DNA from: a virus
Reading direction: 5' to 3' (one strand)
Length of the DNA: 45,921 bases
Virus record (IMG/VR): IMGVR_UViG_3300030060_001743
Location: 1 to 45,921 of that record
Each line of letters opens with the position of its first letter. The first letter of the stretch is position 1. The notes below the pieces were generated by a model. It was not told the origin of the DNA, searched no databases, and was given only the letters and a program-made list of their open reading frames with translations. Of the stretch, positions 1-8,766 are shown piece by piece. Made by a program: the position numbers and the translations under genes.

Positions 1-3000
1 GTATATCCAAAAGATGTAATTCTATCATTGATTGCTGCAGAAGTCATTAAATGGTCATCTACATCATTAAACTCTCCACCTAAATCAATATCATTTACTG
101 CGTGTCCACCAAGAGTTAAGTTACCTGCTGTAGTGAATCCAGCTGCAGTTATTGTTCCGCTCGTTGTGTCATTAGCATTATTTTTAATAAAATCATCTGG
201 TATTCTTGCTGAAGCAAGAGTTCCAGATACCACTTTACTTGCAGCAATATCATCTGCTACTGCTAAATCACCTAAACCTAAATCACTTCTTGTTTCAGAT
301 GCACTTCGTCCCTCAATAGTATTTGCATCAGTAAATTTAGCAAAATCATTGTCTACAGGGCTACCGCTTGTATCTACAGTACCAGTATTAGTTGTATAAC
401 CAAAGGCTTGTATTCTATCATTAACACCTGCAGATGTCATAATGTGAGAATCATTATCAGTAAACTCCCCAGAATCATCTACACCAGTAATTGTATTACC
501 GTCAAGAGTAAACCCACCAGTTAATGTTGATGTGCCACCAACTTTTAATGCTCCACCAGCATAAATACCCTCTTCGTGTGCAAATCCATAAGTGTCTAAA
601 TCTTCTAATTGATTTCCGTGTAAAGAATAACCACTAATAGTATTTTCTAATGTAGGCGTATGTACTGTATGGTCTGCATAATGAGCATCATCTCCCATAC
701 GAAATATTTTTACATCATAAGAGGAACTTACTGTTACATAAACTTGAAGAACTTTTTCTCCATAAGTATTATCACTATCTTGACTTAATACTCTAACACC
801 AGTTATTCTATTACTATGTCCACCACAATTTATAACAGTAAAGTTGCTATCAGCATAACTTCTTAACCAATGTATTCTAATAAATCCGTGGTCGCCAGAA
901 TCTCCATCTGTAACTAATATTTCTCCAGCTCTTCTACCACTTGTATTTGTAGCTACTGTTATCCAACCTGGACCTACTGTAGCAGAAGCACTTCCTTCTC
1001 TTCTAAAAAATCTTGTTGAATTATAATTATCTAATGTATCAGCATTAATACCCAAAGCATCTATATCAGATTTAGTTTGGTCTGCAGTAGCACTTGCCTC
1101 TATTCCGTCTAACTTACTATGGTCAGAACTTGTAAATGCAACAGATGTAGTTCCATTAATAGTAAGTGCATCAGTTTCTAATGTACCGTCTACGTCTACG
1201 TTTCCAGATATGTCAAGACTAGCTGCTGTTACAGTACCAGATGTAGTAAATCCAGCAGCAGTTATAGTACCACTTGTAGTATCATTAGCATTATTTTTTA
1301 AGAAAACATCATTTACATTAAAAGTTGTTCCGCTTAAAGATAAATTTGTACCAGCACTGTAAGTAGTGTTATCATTAGCAGTCATATCATCAACCACTAA
1401 ATCGATAGTACCGTCTCCGTCTTGGTAGGTTGCAGATACTCTAGTCTCCGTATTAGAAGAGAACATAGCTCCAACAATGTCTTGAACATTTTCTGTAGAT
1501 AGTTGCGTATTATTAGTTGTAATACTGCCACCTAAAGATACAGACGTTCCGTCAATAGTGATTGCACTTTCTGCTAGTTTGCTAATCGCAATAACAGCAT
1601 CAGAAGCAATTTCACTATCTGAAATACCTGTTACAGCAAATGTTAAATCGTATGGGTCTGCGTTACTACCATTAGATGTGTCAGTCCAATTAATATCAAT
1701 ACCAGCACCTTCTACAAACTTAACTTCTTTTCCGTGAGATATTGTTACCTCAGTACCGTCACCGTCTTCAAGTTGAAAAGTTGTAAGCTGGTTTGTATTT
1801 GTATCAGTTGTCATATCATCTACAACAAGGTCTATTGTACCGTCTCCGTCCTGATAAGACGCAGATATTCTAGTCTCGGTGTTGCTATTAAACATAGCAC
1901 CTACTATGTCTTGTACATTTTCTGTTGTTAGTTGTGTATCAGTATCTAAATCATCAACAACTAAGTCTATTGTACCGTCGCCGTCTTGGTAGGTTGCAGT
2001 AATTCTTGTTTCTGTGTTACCACTGAACATATTCCCCACTATATCTTGAACTTGCTCAGTAGATAATTGAGTATTATCATTTGCTGCAGCTATAGTAACT
2101 GAACCACCAGATTCACTTATTGTAACATTTGAACCTGCAACAAAAGCTAATGTTTCAGAAGTGGCTAATGTATTACCACCTGCAGTTACTGTTCTTACGT
2201 GGTCGTTATCTGCTGATAAATCAATAGTTCCGTCTCCGTCTTGATATACAGCTGTAATGTTTGACTCAGTGTTACCGCCGAACATAGCACCAACAATGTC
2301 TTGTACTTGTTCTGTTGAAAGCTGAGTGTCGGTAGCTGCTATAGTTACAGCTCCTCCTGATTCTGAAATACTTATATTTGACCCTGCAGTAAATGCTAGT
2401 GTTTCACTACTACCCAAAGTATTACCACCAGCTGTAACTGTTCTTACACTACCTGTTGCTGTCATATCATCTACGACTAAGTCAATAGTACCGTCACCGT
2501 CCTGATAGGTTGCAGATATACGAGTTTCCGTATTGCTATCAAACATAGCTCCCACTATATCTTGTACTTGCTCGGTGCTCAACTGAGTATTATTTGTACT
2601 AATACTACCACCTAATGAAACTGAAGTGCCGTCTATAGTAATTGCACTTTCTGCTAACTTAGATATAGCTATTAAAGCGTCAGATGCTATGTTACTATCT
2701 GAAATACCTGAAATTCTATTTACAGGAATAGTTCCTGATGTCAGTAAGGCAGCACTATGATTACCTAAACTAAAAGTAGTTCCAGATAAACTCAATCCAG
2801 TACCAGCACTAAATGTATCTTCATAAGCTAATACTTTTGCAGTTCCCCAACTTGTATCACTTTGGTCTGCTAAATAATGTCTAATTTTTTGTTCTGATTT
2901 ATCAAATGCTAAAGCATTTACATCTCCACCAGTATCGTCAGAATATGTAGATAAAACTAATAAGTCTTGATAATTACTATCAGCAGTACCAGTTAATCCA

Positions 3001-6000
3001 GCCAATGAAGTGAAGTATGCTCTAACTTGTTTTTTACCATTAAAAGTAATAGCACTGGGTTTTACATCTCTATCATCTGTTGCTGGTAAATTATCTACAA
3101 CAAAGTCTACAGTACCGTCGCCGTCTACATACGATACACTAATACCAACTTCTGTATTACCAGAAAACATACCACCAGCAATATCTTCTACTTGTTCTGT
3201 AGACAACTGTGTATTGTTTGTAGTTATACTTCCTCCCAACGAAACTGAAGTTCCGTCAATAGTTATAGCACTTTCTGCTAGTTTACTAATTGCTATAGCT
3301 GCGTCAGATGCTACATTACTATCTGATACGCCTGAAATTCTTGCAACGGGAATAGTTCCTGATGTTAATAATGAAGCACTGTGATTACCTAAATTAATAG
3401 TTACTGTATCTGTTGCACCTACAACAGTTGATATTCCTGTACCTCCAGCTATATCTAAATTATTACCGTGTGCTATTACTTGGTCAGAACCACTATCAGC
3501 AGTTAATGTAAATGTTGTTAATTGATTTGTATTATCATTAGCTGTCATATCGTCAACCACGAGGTCAATCGTACCGTCACCGTCTTGGTATTCAACAGCA
3601 ATACGTGTTTCAGTGTTTGATGTGAACATAGCACCTACTATGTCCTGCACTTGTTCAGTAGATAATTGTGTGTTATTAGTTGTTATACTACCACCAAGAG
3701 AAACTGATGTACCGTCTATTGTAATAGCACTATTAGCAAGCTTAGAGTTTCCTATAGCTGAATCAGAAGCTAAGTTAGAATCTGCTATATCTGCTAATCT
3801 AGCTACTGGCACAGTGCCTGATGTAAGTAAAGCAGCACTATGATTTGGTACACTAGTTAAAAATGGTGTGTCATTATTAAACTGACTTAATTTTATTTCT
3901 GATACAAGTTTTCTTTTTTGATTTCCGTCATCAAGATATACTAACTCATCTGCAGAACCAACAATATCATCAGTTCCGTCTGTAAGTTCACTTAGGTCTA
4001 CATCTATAGTTGGTGTAGCTCCTTCTCCACTATTGTTTTGTAAATCTATTAGAGCACCTGCAGTTAATGTTGCAACATAATTACCAGTAGTGTGTGTAGT
4101 TAAATCAACACTATTATTAGCAATAGTTGTTGCAATACTTACATTACCACTACCGTTAAATGTAGTAGCAGTTGTACCTGTTACATCTCCTGTTAAACTT
4201 ATATCTCTACCTGTTGCTAGTGTTGTTGCTGTACTAGCATTACCAGTTACAGCACCTTCTAAATTTGCAACCAGTGTAGCCACTGCATATCCAGTACCAC
4301 CTGTATTTACAGTTGCTGAAGGTTCTGCTTGTAAATCTTTAAATAGTTTAAATTTTCCACTATCATTAGCATCTCTAAATAAACCTGCATATAAATCTTG
4401 TGAACCTGATGTATCATACAATCCATAAAAACCAATGTCTACAGAATCTGCACTATTATTATCTTTTGCTAATTTTATTAAGGGGTCTTGTACAACAAGA
4501 TTTTCTGTAGTTATTGTAACTAAATCACCATTTACAGTTAAGTCTCCAGCAATAGTAACATCATCTGGTAAACCAATAGTAAATGCAGTTCCTTCTCCTG
4601 CACTACCTGTTACTGCTATTTCATTAGATGTTCCTGCTACAGAAGCTGCATAGTTACCAACAGTCATTGAACCTAGTGTAATAAAATTATCTAATGATGT
4701 TTGACCTGTACCACCATTAGCTATTGGTAATGTTCCAGTAACATCTGCTGCAAGGTCTATTGCATTTCTAGTAATTGTTTGTCCACTAATTGTAATATAG
4801 TCTAGTGAGCCACTCAAAGAAACATTGGTACTATTATCTGTACCAGCTGGGTCTACACCTATCGTAGTTCTTACTGCTGTTGCATTTGCATCATCTACAA
4901 TACTTTTACCAAAAGTTGATATAGTAGTATTAGCAGGTAAAACAAATGTTTTTAAATCTGCGTCTACTTCACTATCCATAAGAGCACCTGCTGCAGTTAC
5001 GTTATCTGTATCTGTTACGTCTGCACTTGCTTCTATTGCATTTAATTTAGAGTGGTCATCATCTGTAAATACATTAGAATCAGAAGCTGCTTCTACAGCA
5101 GTTCTTATTTCTGCATTTGTTTGGTCTGCTGTTGCACTTGCTTCTATATTGTCAAGTTTATTTTTCAGTGTTGTTGTAAAATTATTATCTGTTTGACTAC
5201 TTACAGCAAAATCTAATGTTCCGTCTCCGTCTTCATAAGTTACAGCAATACCTGATTCTGTATTACTTGATACCATAGCTCCTACAATATCTTGTACTTC
5301 TTCACTAGATAGTTGAGTATTAGCTGTCATATCATCAACAACTAAATCAATAGTTCCGTCACCGTCCTCGTATGTAGCACTAATTCTTGTTTCTGTGTTG
5401 CTACTAAACATAGCTCCGACTATGTCTTGTACTTCTTCAGCAGAAAGTTGTGTATTGGTGTCGGCAGTCATATCGTCGACTACTAAGTCAATAGTCCCGT
5501 CCCCGTCTTGATAAGTAGCTGATATTCTAGTTTCTGTGTTAGAGCTAAACATAGCTCCTACAATGTCTTGCACTGCTTCAGTGCTTAAATTTGTATCTGT
5601 TACTGATTCTGTAGCTGTAGCAATACCAGTCACGTGTCCATTAGAATCTAATGTAATATCTTGTATATAAGTTCTACCACTGTTATCACTTGAACTAGCA
5701 GCTGATATACTAGGGTGAGCTGTCATATCATCTACGACTAAATCTATTGTTCCGTCTGAATCTTCATAGCTTACACTAATTCTAGTCTCAGTATTACTTG
5801 TAAACATAGCACCTACAATATCCTGAACTTGTTCAGAAGTTAATGTAGCTTCAATTTTAGAATCTAATTGTGTTTGTATATTAGATGTTACTCCGTCAAG
5901 GTAGTCAAATTCTGTAGCAGTTACGCCTGTAGCGTGTAAAGTATCTAAGTAATTTAATTCTACAACACTACCAGTATATCCGTCTAATACATTTAATTCT

Positions 6001-6209
6001 GCTGCAGTAGAAGTAATAGCAGTACCTGCAAGCTGTAATGTACTTGTACCTGTAATATTAACAGCTGCTGAACTAAGTTGTAATACACTAGCTGTACCTT
6101 CTCCGTCTTCAACATTTGTTAAACTCCCCGTGATTCCACTGTTACTGTTTGATACTTGTAATAAATCTTTATATGTATCTGATACTTTTTTACTTGTTAA
6201 TGTTGCCAT
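1..6209 (-). CDS. Giant modular tail fibre, N-terminal part (runs off left edge)
   Basis: This is the receptor-binding fibre of the virion. The frame is open from the ATG at 6209 (MATLTSKKVS) to base 1 with no stop, at least 2,069 residues. It holds LDG repeats near the N-terminus (ELNVLDG, ELNYLDT, EFDYLDG) and about 11 copies of a unit around QDIVGAMFSSNTETRISA followed by Y(Q/E)DGDGTIDLVVDDM. Next come Thr/Gly/Asn-rich spacers, a TENLVVQDPLIKLAKD block often seen in marine phage fibres, and twice a module ending NDRI(Q/T)(A/S)FGYT. GAGG lies 5 nt before the ATG, 2 nt after the previous stop. The C-terminal chaperone at 45,563-45,921 almost certainly belongs to the same gene. Confidence 0.9.
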   Translation of the reverse strand, partial: MATLTSKKVSDTYKDLLQVSNSNSGITGSLTNVEDGEGTASVLQLSSAAVNITGTSTLQLAGTAITSTAAELNVLDGYTGSVVELNYLDTLHATGVTATEFDYLDGVTSNIQTQLDSKIEATLTSEQVQDIVGAMFTSNTETRISVSYEDSDGTIDLVVDDMTAHPSISAASSSDNSGRTYIQDITLDSNGHVTGIATATESVTDTNLSTEAVQDIVGAMFSSNTETRISATYQDGDGTIDLVVDDMTADTNTQLSAEEVQDIVGAMFSSNTETRISATYEDGDGTIDLVVDDMTANTQLSSEEVQDIVGAMVSSNTESGIAVTYEDGDGTLDFAVSSQTDNNFTTTLKNKLDNIEASATADQTNAEIRTAVEAASDSNVFTDDDHSKLNAIEASADVTDTDNVTAAGALMDSEVDADLKTFVLPANTTISTFGKSIVDDANATAVRTTIGVDPAGTDNSTNVSLSGSLDYITISGQTITRNAIDLAADVTGTLPIANGGTGQTSLDNFITLGSMTVGNYAASVAGTSNEIAVTGSAGEGTAFTIGLPDDVTIAGDLTVNGDLVTITTENLVVQDPLIKLAKDNNSADSVDIGFYGLYDTSGSQDLYAGLFRDANDSGKFKLFKDLQAEPSATVNTGGTGYAVATLVANLEGAVTGNASTATTLATGRDISLTGDVTGTTATTFNGSGNVSIATTIANNSVDLTTHTTGNYVATLTAGALIDLQNNSGEGATPTIDVDLSELTDGTDDIVGSADELVYLDDGNQKRKLVSEIKLSQFNNDTPFLTSVPNHSAALLTSGTVPVARLADIADSNLASDSAIGNSKLANSAITIDGTSVSLGGSITTNNTQLSTEQVQDIVGAMFTSNTETRIAVEYQDGDGTIDLVVDDMTANDNTNQLTTFTLTADSGSDQVIAHGNNLDIAGGTGISTVVGATDTVTINLGNHSASLLTSGTIPVARISGVSDSNVASDAAIAISKLAESAITIDGTSVSLGGSITTNNTQLSTEQVEDIAGGMFSGNTEVGISVSYVDGDGTVDFVVDNLPATDDRDVKPSAITFNGKKQVRAYFTSLAGLTGTADSNYQDLLVLSTYSDDTGGDVNALAFDKSEQKIRHYLADQSDTSWGTAKVLAYEDTFSAGTGLSLSGTTFSLGNHSAALLTSGTIPVNRISGISDSNIASDALIAISKLAESAITIDGTSVSLGGSISTNNTQLSTEQVQDIVGAMFDSNTETRISATYQDGDGTIDLVVDDMTATGSVRTVTAGGNTLGSSETLAFTAGSNISISESGGAVTIAATDTQLSTEQVQDIVGAMFGGNTESNITAVYQDGDGTIDLSADNDHVRTVTAGGNTLATSETLAFVAGSNVTISESGGSVTIAAANDNTQLSTEQVQDIVGNMFSGNTETRITATYQDGDGTIDLVVDDLDTDTQLTTENVQDIVGAMFNSNTETRISASYQDGDGTIDLVVDDMTTDTNTNQLTTFQLEDGDGTEVTISHGKEVKFVEGAGIDINWTDTSNGSNADPYDLTFAVTGISDSEIASDAVIAISKLAESAITIDGTSVSLGGSITTNNTQLSTENVQDIVGAMFSSNTETRVSATYQDGDGTIDLVVDDMTANDNTTYSAGTNLSLSGTTFNVNDVFLKNNANDTTSGTITAAGFTTSGTVTAASLDISGNVDVDGTLETDALTINGTTSVAFTSSDHSKLDGIEASATADQTKSDIDALGINADTLDNYNSTRFFRREGSASATVGPGWITVATNTSGRRAGEILVTDGDSGDHGFIRIHWLRSYADSNFTVINCGGHSNRITGVRVLSQDSDNTYGEKVLQVYVTVSSSYDVKIFRMGDDAHYADHTVHTPTLENTISGYSLHGNQLEDLDTYGFAHEEGIYAGGALKVGGTSTLTGGFTLDGNTITGVDDSGEFTDNDSHIMTSAGVNDRIQAFGYTTNTGTVDTSGSPVDNDFAKFTDANTIEGRSASETRSDLGLGDLAVADDIAASKVVSGTLASARIPDDFIKNNANDTTSGTITAAGFTTAGNLTLGGHAVNDIDLGGEFNDVDDHLMTSAAINDRITSFGY

Positions 6210-6211
6210 AC

Positions 6212-6664
6212 TTACCTCATATTAGCTGGAACAACCGCTCTTGTTCCTGCAGTTTTATCTCTTCTCTTTGCTCCAAATTTTCTTACTAGTTCTTTGTATT
6301 CGTTCATTAGTGCTTGTGCATTTGCCATTTTGATTTGTGCTAATTGTGGATTATTTGTAGAAGCAGCTTTATCCATTAAGGCTTTTGCTTTTACATAACA
6401 AATAATAGCAGGGTGAAATACATTATCAATATCTATTTCTTGAGTCATATCAGTATATTCATCAGGTTCTGCATAGTAAGATATAAGTAAACCATTTGCT
6501 ACATAGTCAGAACCACTACCTATAATAGGTGCTTTGTACATAGAATTATCTGTATTTCTTGTACCTCCGTCTCCTTCAATAGTAGCTATAGCTACCTTAT
6601 CTCCTTCTATCCACCATACAAAAGTAGAGTCAGGATTTTTAAATGTACTTGTTACTGCTGCCAT
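6212..6664 (-). CDS. Hypothetical virion/neck protein, 150 aa
   Basis: I recognise no family with certainty. The protein has an aromatic N-terminal half (FVWWIEGDKVAIATIEGDGG), then an alanine-rich helical region with LAQIKMANAQALMNEYKELV, and a basic C-terminus. It sits between the neck genes and the tail fibre, 2 nt from each neighbour, so it is cotranscribed with them. A small tail or fibre-attachment protein is the likely role, from position only. Confidence 0.75.
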   Translation of the reverse strand: MAAVTSTFKNPDSTFVWWIEGDKVAIATIEGDGGTRNTDNSMYKAPIIGSGSDYVANGLLISYYAEPDEYTDMTQEIDIDNVFHPAIICYVKAKALMDKAASTNNPQLAQIKMANAQALMNEYKELVRKFGAKRRDKTAGTRAVVPANMR

Positions 6665-6666
6665 AA

Positions 6667-6972
6667 TTACTCCGTGTCTGTAAGTTTTATTTCTTGTTGT
6701 AGTAATCTAGGTATTCTTATGTACTCACCTTCATCTGTTAATATACTACATCTAAATACTTTGTTTACTGTTACTGCTCTATCATCTGCTAAACCATACC
6801 ACATTTGATTATTGTTCAAATTAGCTTTAGCATATTCAGTTTTTAAATCAAACTCTCCTAAATCTATTAATGCTTCATTAATTAAACTTTTTACATAATT
6901 TTCTGATATATCAGGTACTGCTTGAAGTACTCTTGAGTATATCTTTTTACCGTTAAATTCTATAGCCGCCAC
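6667..6972 (-). CDS. Hypothetical neck/tail protein, 101 aa, GTG start
   Basis: The reading frame extends five codons further upstream to a TTG, but the start is better placed at the GTG at 6972 (MAAIEFNGKKIYSRVLQ). GGGAGG lies 7 nt ahead of it, and the GTG shares its G with the TAG stop of the 56-aa gene (TAGTG). Residues 20-50 look helical (ENYVKSLINEALIDLGEFDL). The gene order next to adaptor-like genes suggests a head-tail joining or tail component. Function is unknown. Confidence 0.7.
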   Translation of the reverse strand: MAAIEFNGKKIYSRVLQAVPDISENYVKSLINEALIDLGEFDLKTEYAKANLNNNQMWYGLADDRAVTVNKVFRCSILTDEGEYIRIPRLLQQEIKLTDTE

Positions 6973-7142
6973 TATAAGTCCTCCCAATTACTATTTACAT
7001 CTTGCCAAAAAACATTACCGTCGTTCCAAAATTGAAACTGTTCTAATACTTCTGCCCATATAGTAGACGGTGCTATTACAACTTCAGTCCAAGAAGTACT
7101 AGGTTGTATAACTTGTTCTGTCCAGTTTGTTTTTACGCTCAT
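6972..7142 (-). CDS. Small tryptophan-repeat virion protein, 56 aa
   Basis: The gene begins ATG at 7142, overlapping the upstream stop as ATGA, and ends TAG at 6972, overlapping the next GTG start. It is therefore translationally coupled on both sides. The sequence is built from repeated W-x-E/D-V units: TNWTEQVIQPSTSWTEVV, then IWAEVLEQF, FWQDV and NWEDL, with seven Trp in 56 residues. Such short beta-hairpin-like repeats fit a small structural protein. No function can be named. Confidence 0.75.
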   Translation of the reverse strand: MSVKTNWTEQVIQPSTSWTEVVIAPSTIWAEVLEQFQFWNDGNVFWQDVNSNWEDL

Positions 7143-7789
7143 CTTCTATCTGGTAAATTCTTTTCTATATATAACTTATCAATACCTAAAACTTGTAAAC
7201 CTTCTTTATATTGTGCGTCAACTAATCTATATTGACCAATTAAAGATGCTACTAGTTCTGGGTCTTCATCTGCATTAGCATTACTTACTAATCTTTCTAA
7301 ACCATTTCTAGCTGCATACAATACAACAACTTGTTCAGCTTCTTGTGGCAAATCCTCTACACTTCCAGGATTAGCGTCGTATGCTACAGTAATACTAGTA
7401 TCTATATATATTACTCTACTATCTGAACCTGAAGCACTAGCAGGAAAAGTCTGTATCAAATGATTGTGTAATATGTATGCAGGGTCACTTGTTGTTGCTG
7501 CTTCCATATAATCTGAGTCAGTTACTTTACCTAAAAACGCAGGACTTAATTTTCTACAAGGCATTTTTTTATTACCATTACTAGCATCTTGTCTTAGTAC
7601 TTGATGTATACGTTTACCTTGACTAGAAGTAGAATCAGTAAAATCTAAATGTTCTGTAACTCTTTCTAACTTATCTAGTGGTAAGTTGTCGAGCACCAAA
7701 CGAGCACCGTCAGTTAACCACTGAGTAAGTGCAGTATTATCGCTCAAACTTCCTGTTAAGTCTTCTACTTGTGTTCCAAATGTTGCCAT
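7139..7789 (-). CDS. Probable head-tail adaptor / tail tubular A-like protein, 216 aa
   Basis: The N-terminal half is helical (TALTQWLTDGARLVLDNLP). The C-terminal part holds the pattern DLPQEAEQVVVLYAARNGLERLV followed by a long helix (LIGQYRLVDAQYKEGLQVL), which resembles phage adaptor or tail-tube-A proteins that fix a tail to the portal ring. Its position downstream of capsid and decoration genes and its size agree. The ATG at 7789 shares a base with the preceding stop (TAATG). The family assignment is by pattern only. Confidence 0.65.
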   Translation of the reverse strand: MATFGTQVEDLTGSLSDNTALTQWLTDGARLVLDNLPLDKLERVTEHLDFTDSTSSQGKRIHQVLRQDASNGNKKMPCRKLSPAFLGKVTDSDYMEAATTSDPAYILHNHLIQTFPASASGSDSRVIYIDTSITVAYDANPGSVEDLPQEAEQVVVLYAARNGLERLVSNANADEDPELVASLIGQYRLVDAQYKEGLQVLGIDKLYIEKNLPDRR

Positions 7790-8034
7790 TATTTATCCTT
7801 AAATAGTTTATCTACCGCTCTATGCGGGTCATTTTTTTCTTTTGTTTTTTTAATATGGTCTTCCATACTTACTTCTCCAAAATTAATTTGGTCTTTTCTA
7901 ATAGCTTCTGCCATTGGCGTATCTCTTACAACAAATTGAGTGCTCCACCTTGGAGGGTGTGCTCTCTTACCACAAGAAGGACAATTAAATAAACCTTCTG
8001 GATTTGGTGTATTACAATGCTGACAATTAGCCAT
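7789..8034 (-). CDS. Zinc-ribbon protein, 81 aa
   Basis: Residues 4-21 carry two CxxC knuckles (CQHC and CPSC, 11 residues between them), a treble-clef zinc ribbon. The remainder is charged and probably helical, with a Lys-rich C-terminus. It sits between two structural genes and is coupled to the next by TAATG. Small zinc ribbons in phage late operons are usually of unknown use. A virion or assembly protein is possible. Confidence 0.75.
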   Translation of the reverse strand: MANCQHCNTPNPEGLFNCPSCGKRAHPPRWSTQFVVRDTPMAEAIRKDQINFGEVSMEDHIKKTKEKNDPHRAVDKLFKDK

Positions 8035-8035
8035 A

Positions 8036-8227
8036 CTACATATAAGTTACTATGTAAGCAACTCTTGTTCTATCTAGCTTTACTGTGTTAATTGAAATAA
8101 TTGTATTATCTGTTAATGTAGCAACAAAGGTTTTAACTTCATTTGCTAACGAACCACTTACGCTACTAGCACTTACGCTAATATCATTTATAATAACTTT
8201 TACTTCTGCTCCGCTGTAATTTGCCAT
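8036..8227 (-). CDS. Hypothetical small beta-rich protein, 63 aa
   Basis: The sequence alternates hydrophobic and polar residues (VKVIINDISVSASSVSGSLA, then VKTFVATLTDNTIISINTVKL), suggesting a small beta sandwich. GGAGATAAAATG gives a good ribosome site. It is the first gene after the terminator-like hairpin at 8257-8293, so its expression may depend on read-through from the capsid genes. Function is unknown, perhaps a minor head or tail protein. Confidence 0.7.
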   Translation of the reverse strand: MANYSGAEVKVIINDISVSASSVSGSLANEVKTFVATLTDNTIISINTVKLDRTRVAYIVTYM

Positions 8228-8256
8228 TTTATCTCCTATTATTAAAAAATTCTTTT

Positions 8257-8293
8257 AAGCTTTCGGGGTGCAATTAAGCACCCCCAGTAGCTT
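8257..8293 (-). terminator. Terminator-like hairpin between decoration and neck genes
   Basis: On the leftward transcript GGGGTGC-TTAATT-GCACCCC forms a perfect 7-bp stem, flanked by AAGCT/AGCTT as a second stem. A run of six T follows about 15 nt later (8244-8249). It lies in the only sizeable gap of this part of the operon. The offset T run suggests partial termination or an mRNA end protecting the capsid messages rather than a full stop. Confidence 0.6.
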
Positions 8294-8303
8294 ATACTGC
8301 TGT

Positions 8304-8765
8304 TTAGTTATCTGCAAAAGCTGGTGCAGTTGTTGAAACAACTTGACCATTTACATACCAAACAGTACCGTCACAAATGAATTTAACCATTGTGCCAGCA
8401 GCAGGTAAATTAATTTGTAATTTACTGTTGCTGTCTGCATCAGATTCAACAAGAGCAATATTGTCTCCTGAAGCATCTGAGTCTAAATGAACTACTCCAC
8501 CTACAAAGTAGTTAGAGTTTGAACCAGAATCGATAATCATATCGTGTCCGTCAGCGTCAGTACCTGCGTACCAAAACTCAAAGTTCAAACCTAGCTCTTC
8601 AGCTGGTAAAGTGATAGTTCTATCTGCTGAATTATCTACTACGATAATTGCTTTACCTGAGTCTTTTGCAGATAAAGTAACATCTGCGTCAGGTAATTTG
8701 CGAAAACCCATTGGTAATCCACCATAATTTCCGCTGTTCTTTTCTAGTACATTTGCTTTAGCCAT
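8304..8765 (-). CDS. Probable head decoration / minor capsid protein, 153 aa
   Basis: The start is the ATG at 8765 (MAKANVLEKNSGNYGG), with GGAGGG 7 nt upstream inside the end of the capsid gene. An upstream in-frame ATG lacks a ribosome site. The protein is acidic and beta-rich, with SGKAIIVVDNSADRTITLP and INLPAAGTMVKFICDGTVWY, like trimeric capsid-stabilising proteins. Position directly after the capsid gene and coupling to it support this role. The family is not confirmed. Confidence 0.65.
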   Translation of the reverse strand: MAKANVLEKNSGNYGGLPMGFRKLPDADVTLSAKDSGKAIIVVDNSADRTITLPAEELGLNFEFWYAGTDADGHDMIIDSGSNSNYFVGGVVHLDSDASGDNIALVESDADSNSKLQINLPAAGTMVKFICDGTVWYVNGQVVSTTAPAFADN

Positions 8766-8766
8766 T

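Noticed and set aside
28-5196. Series of rightward reading frames of 60-124 aa
   Set aside because: They are antisense to the fibre gene, lack ribosome sites and have low-complexity Val/Ser/Leu composition that mirrors its repeats.
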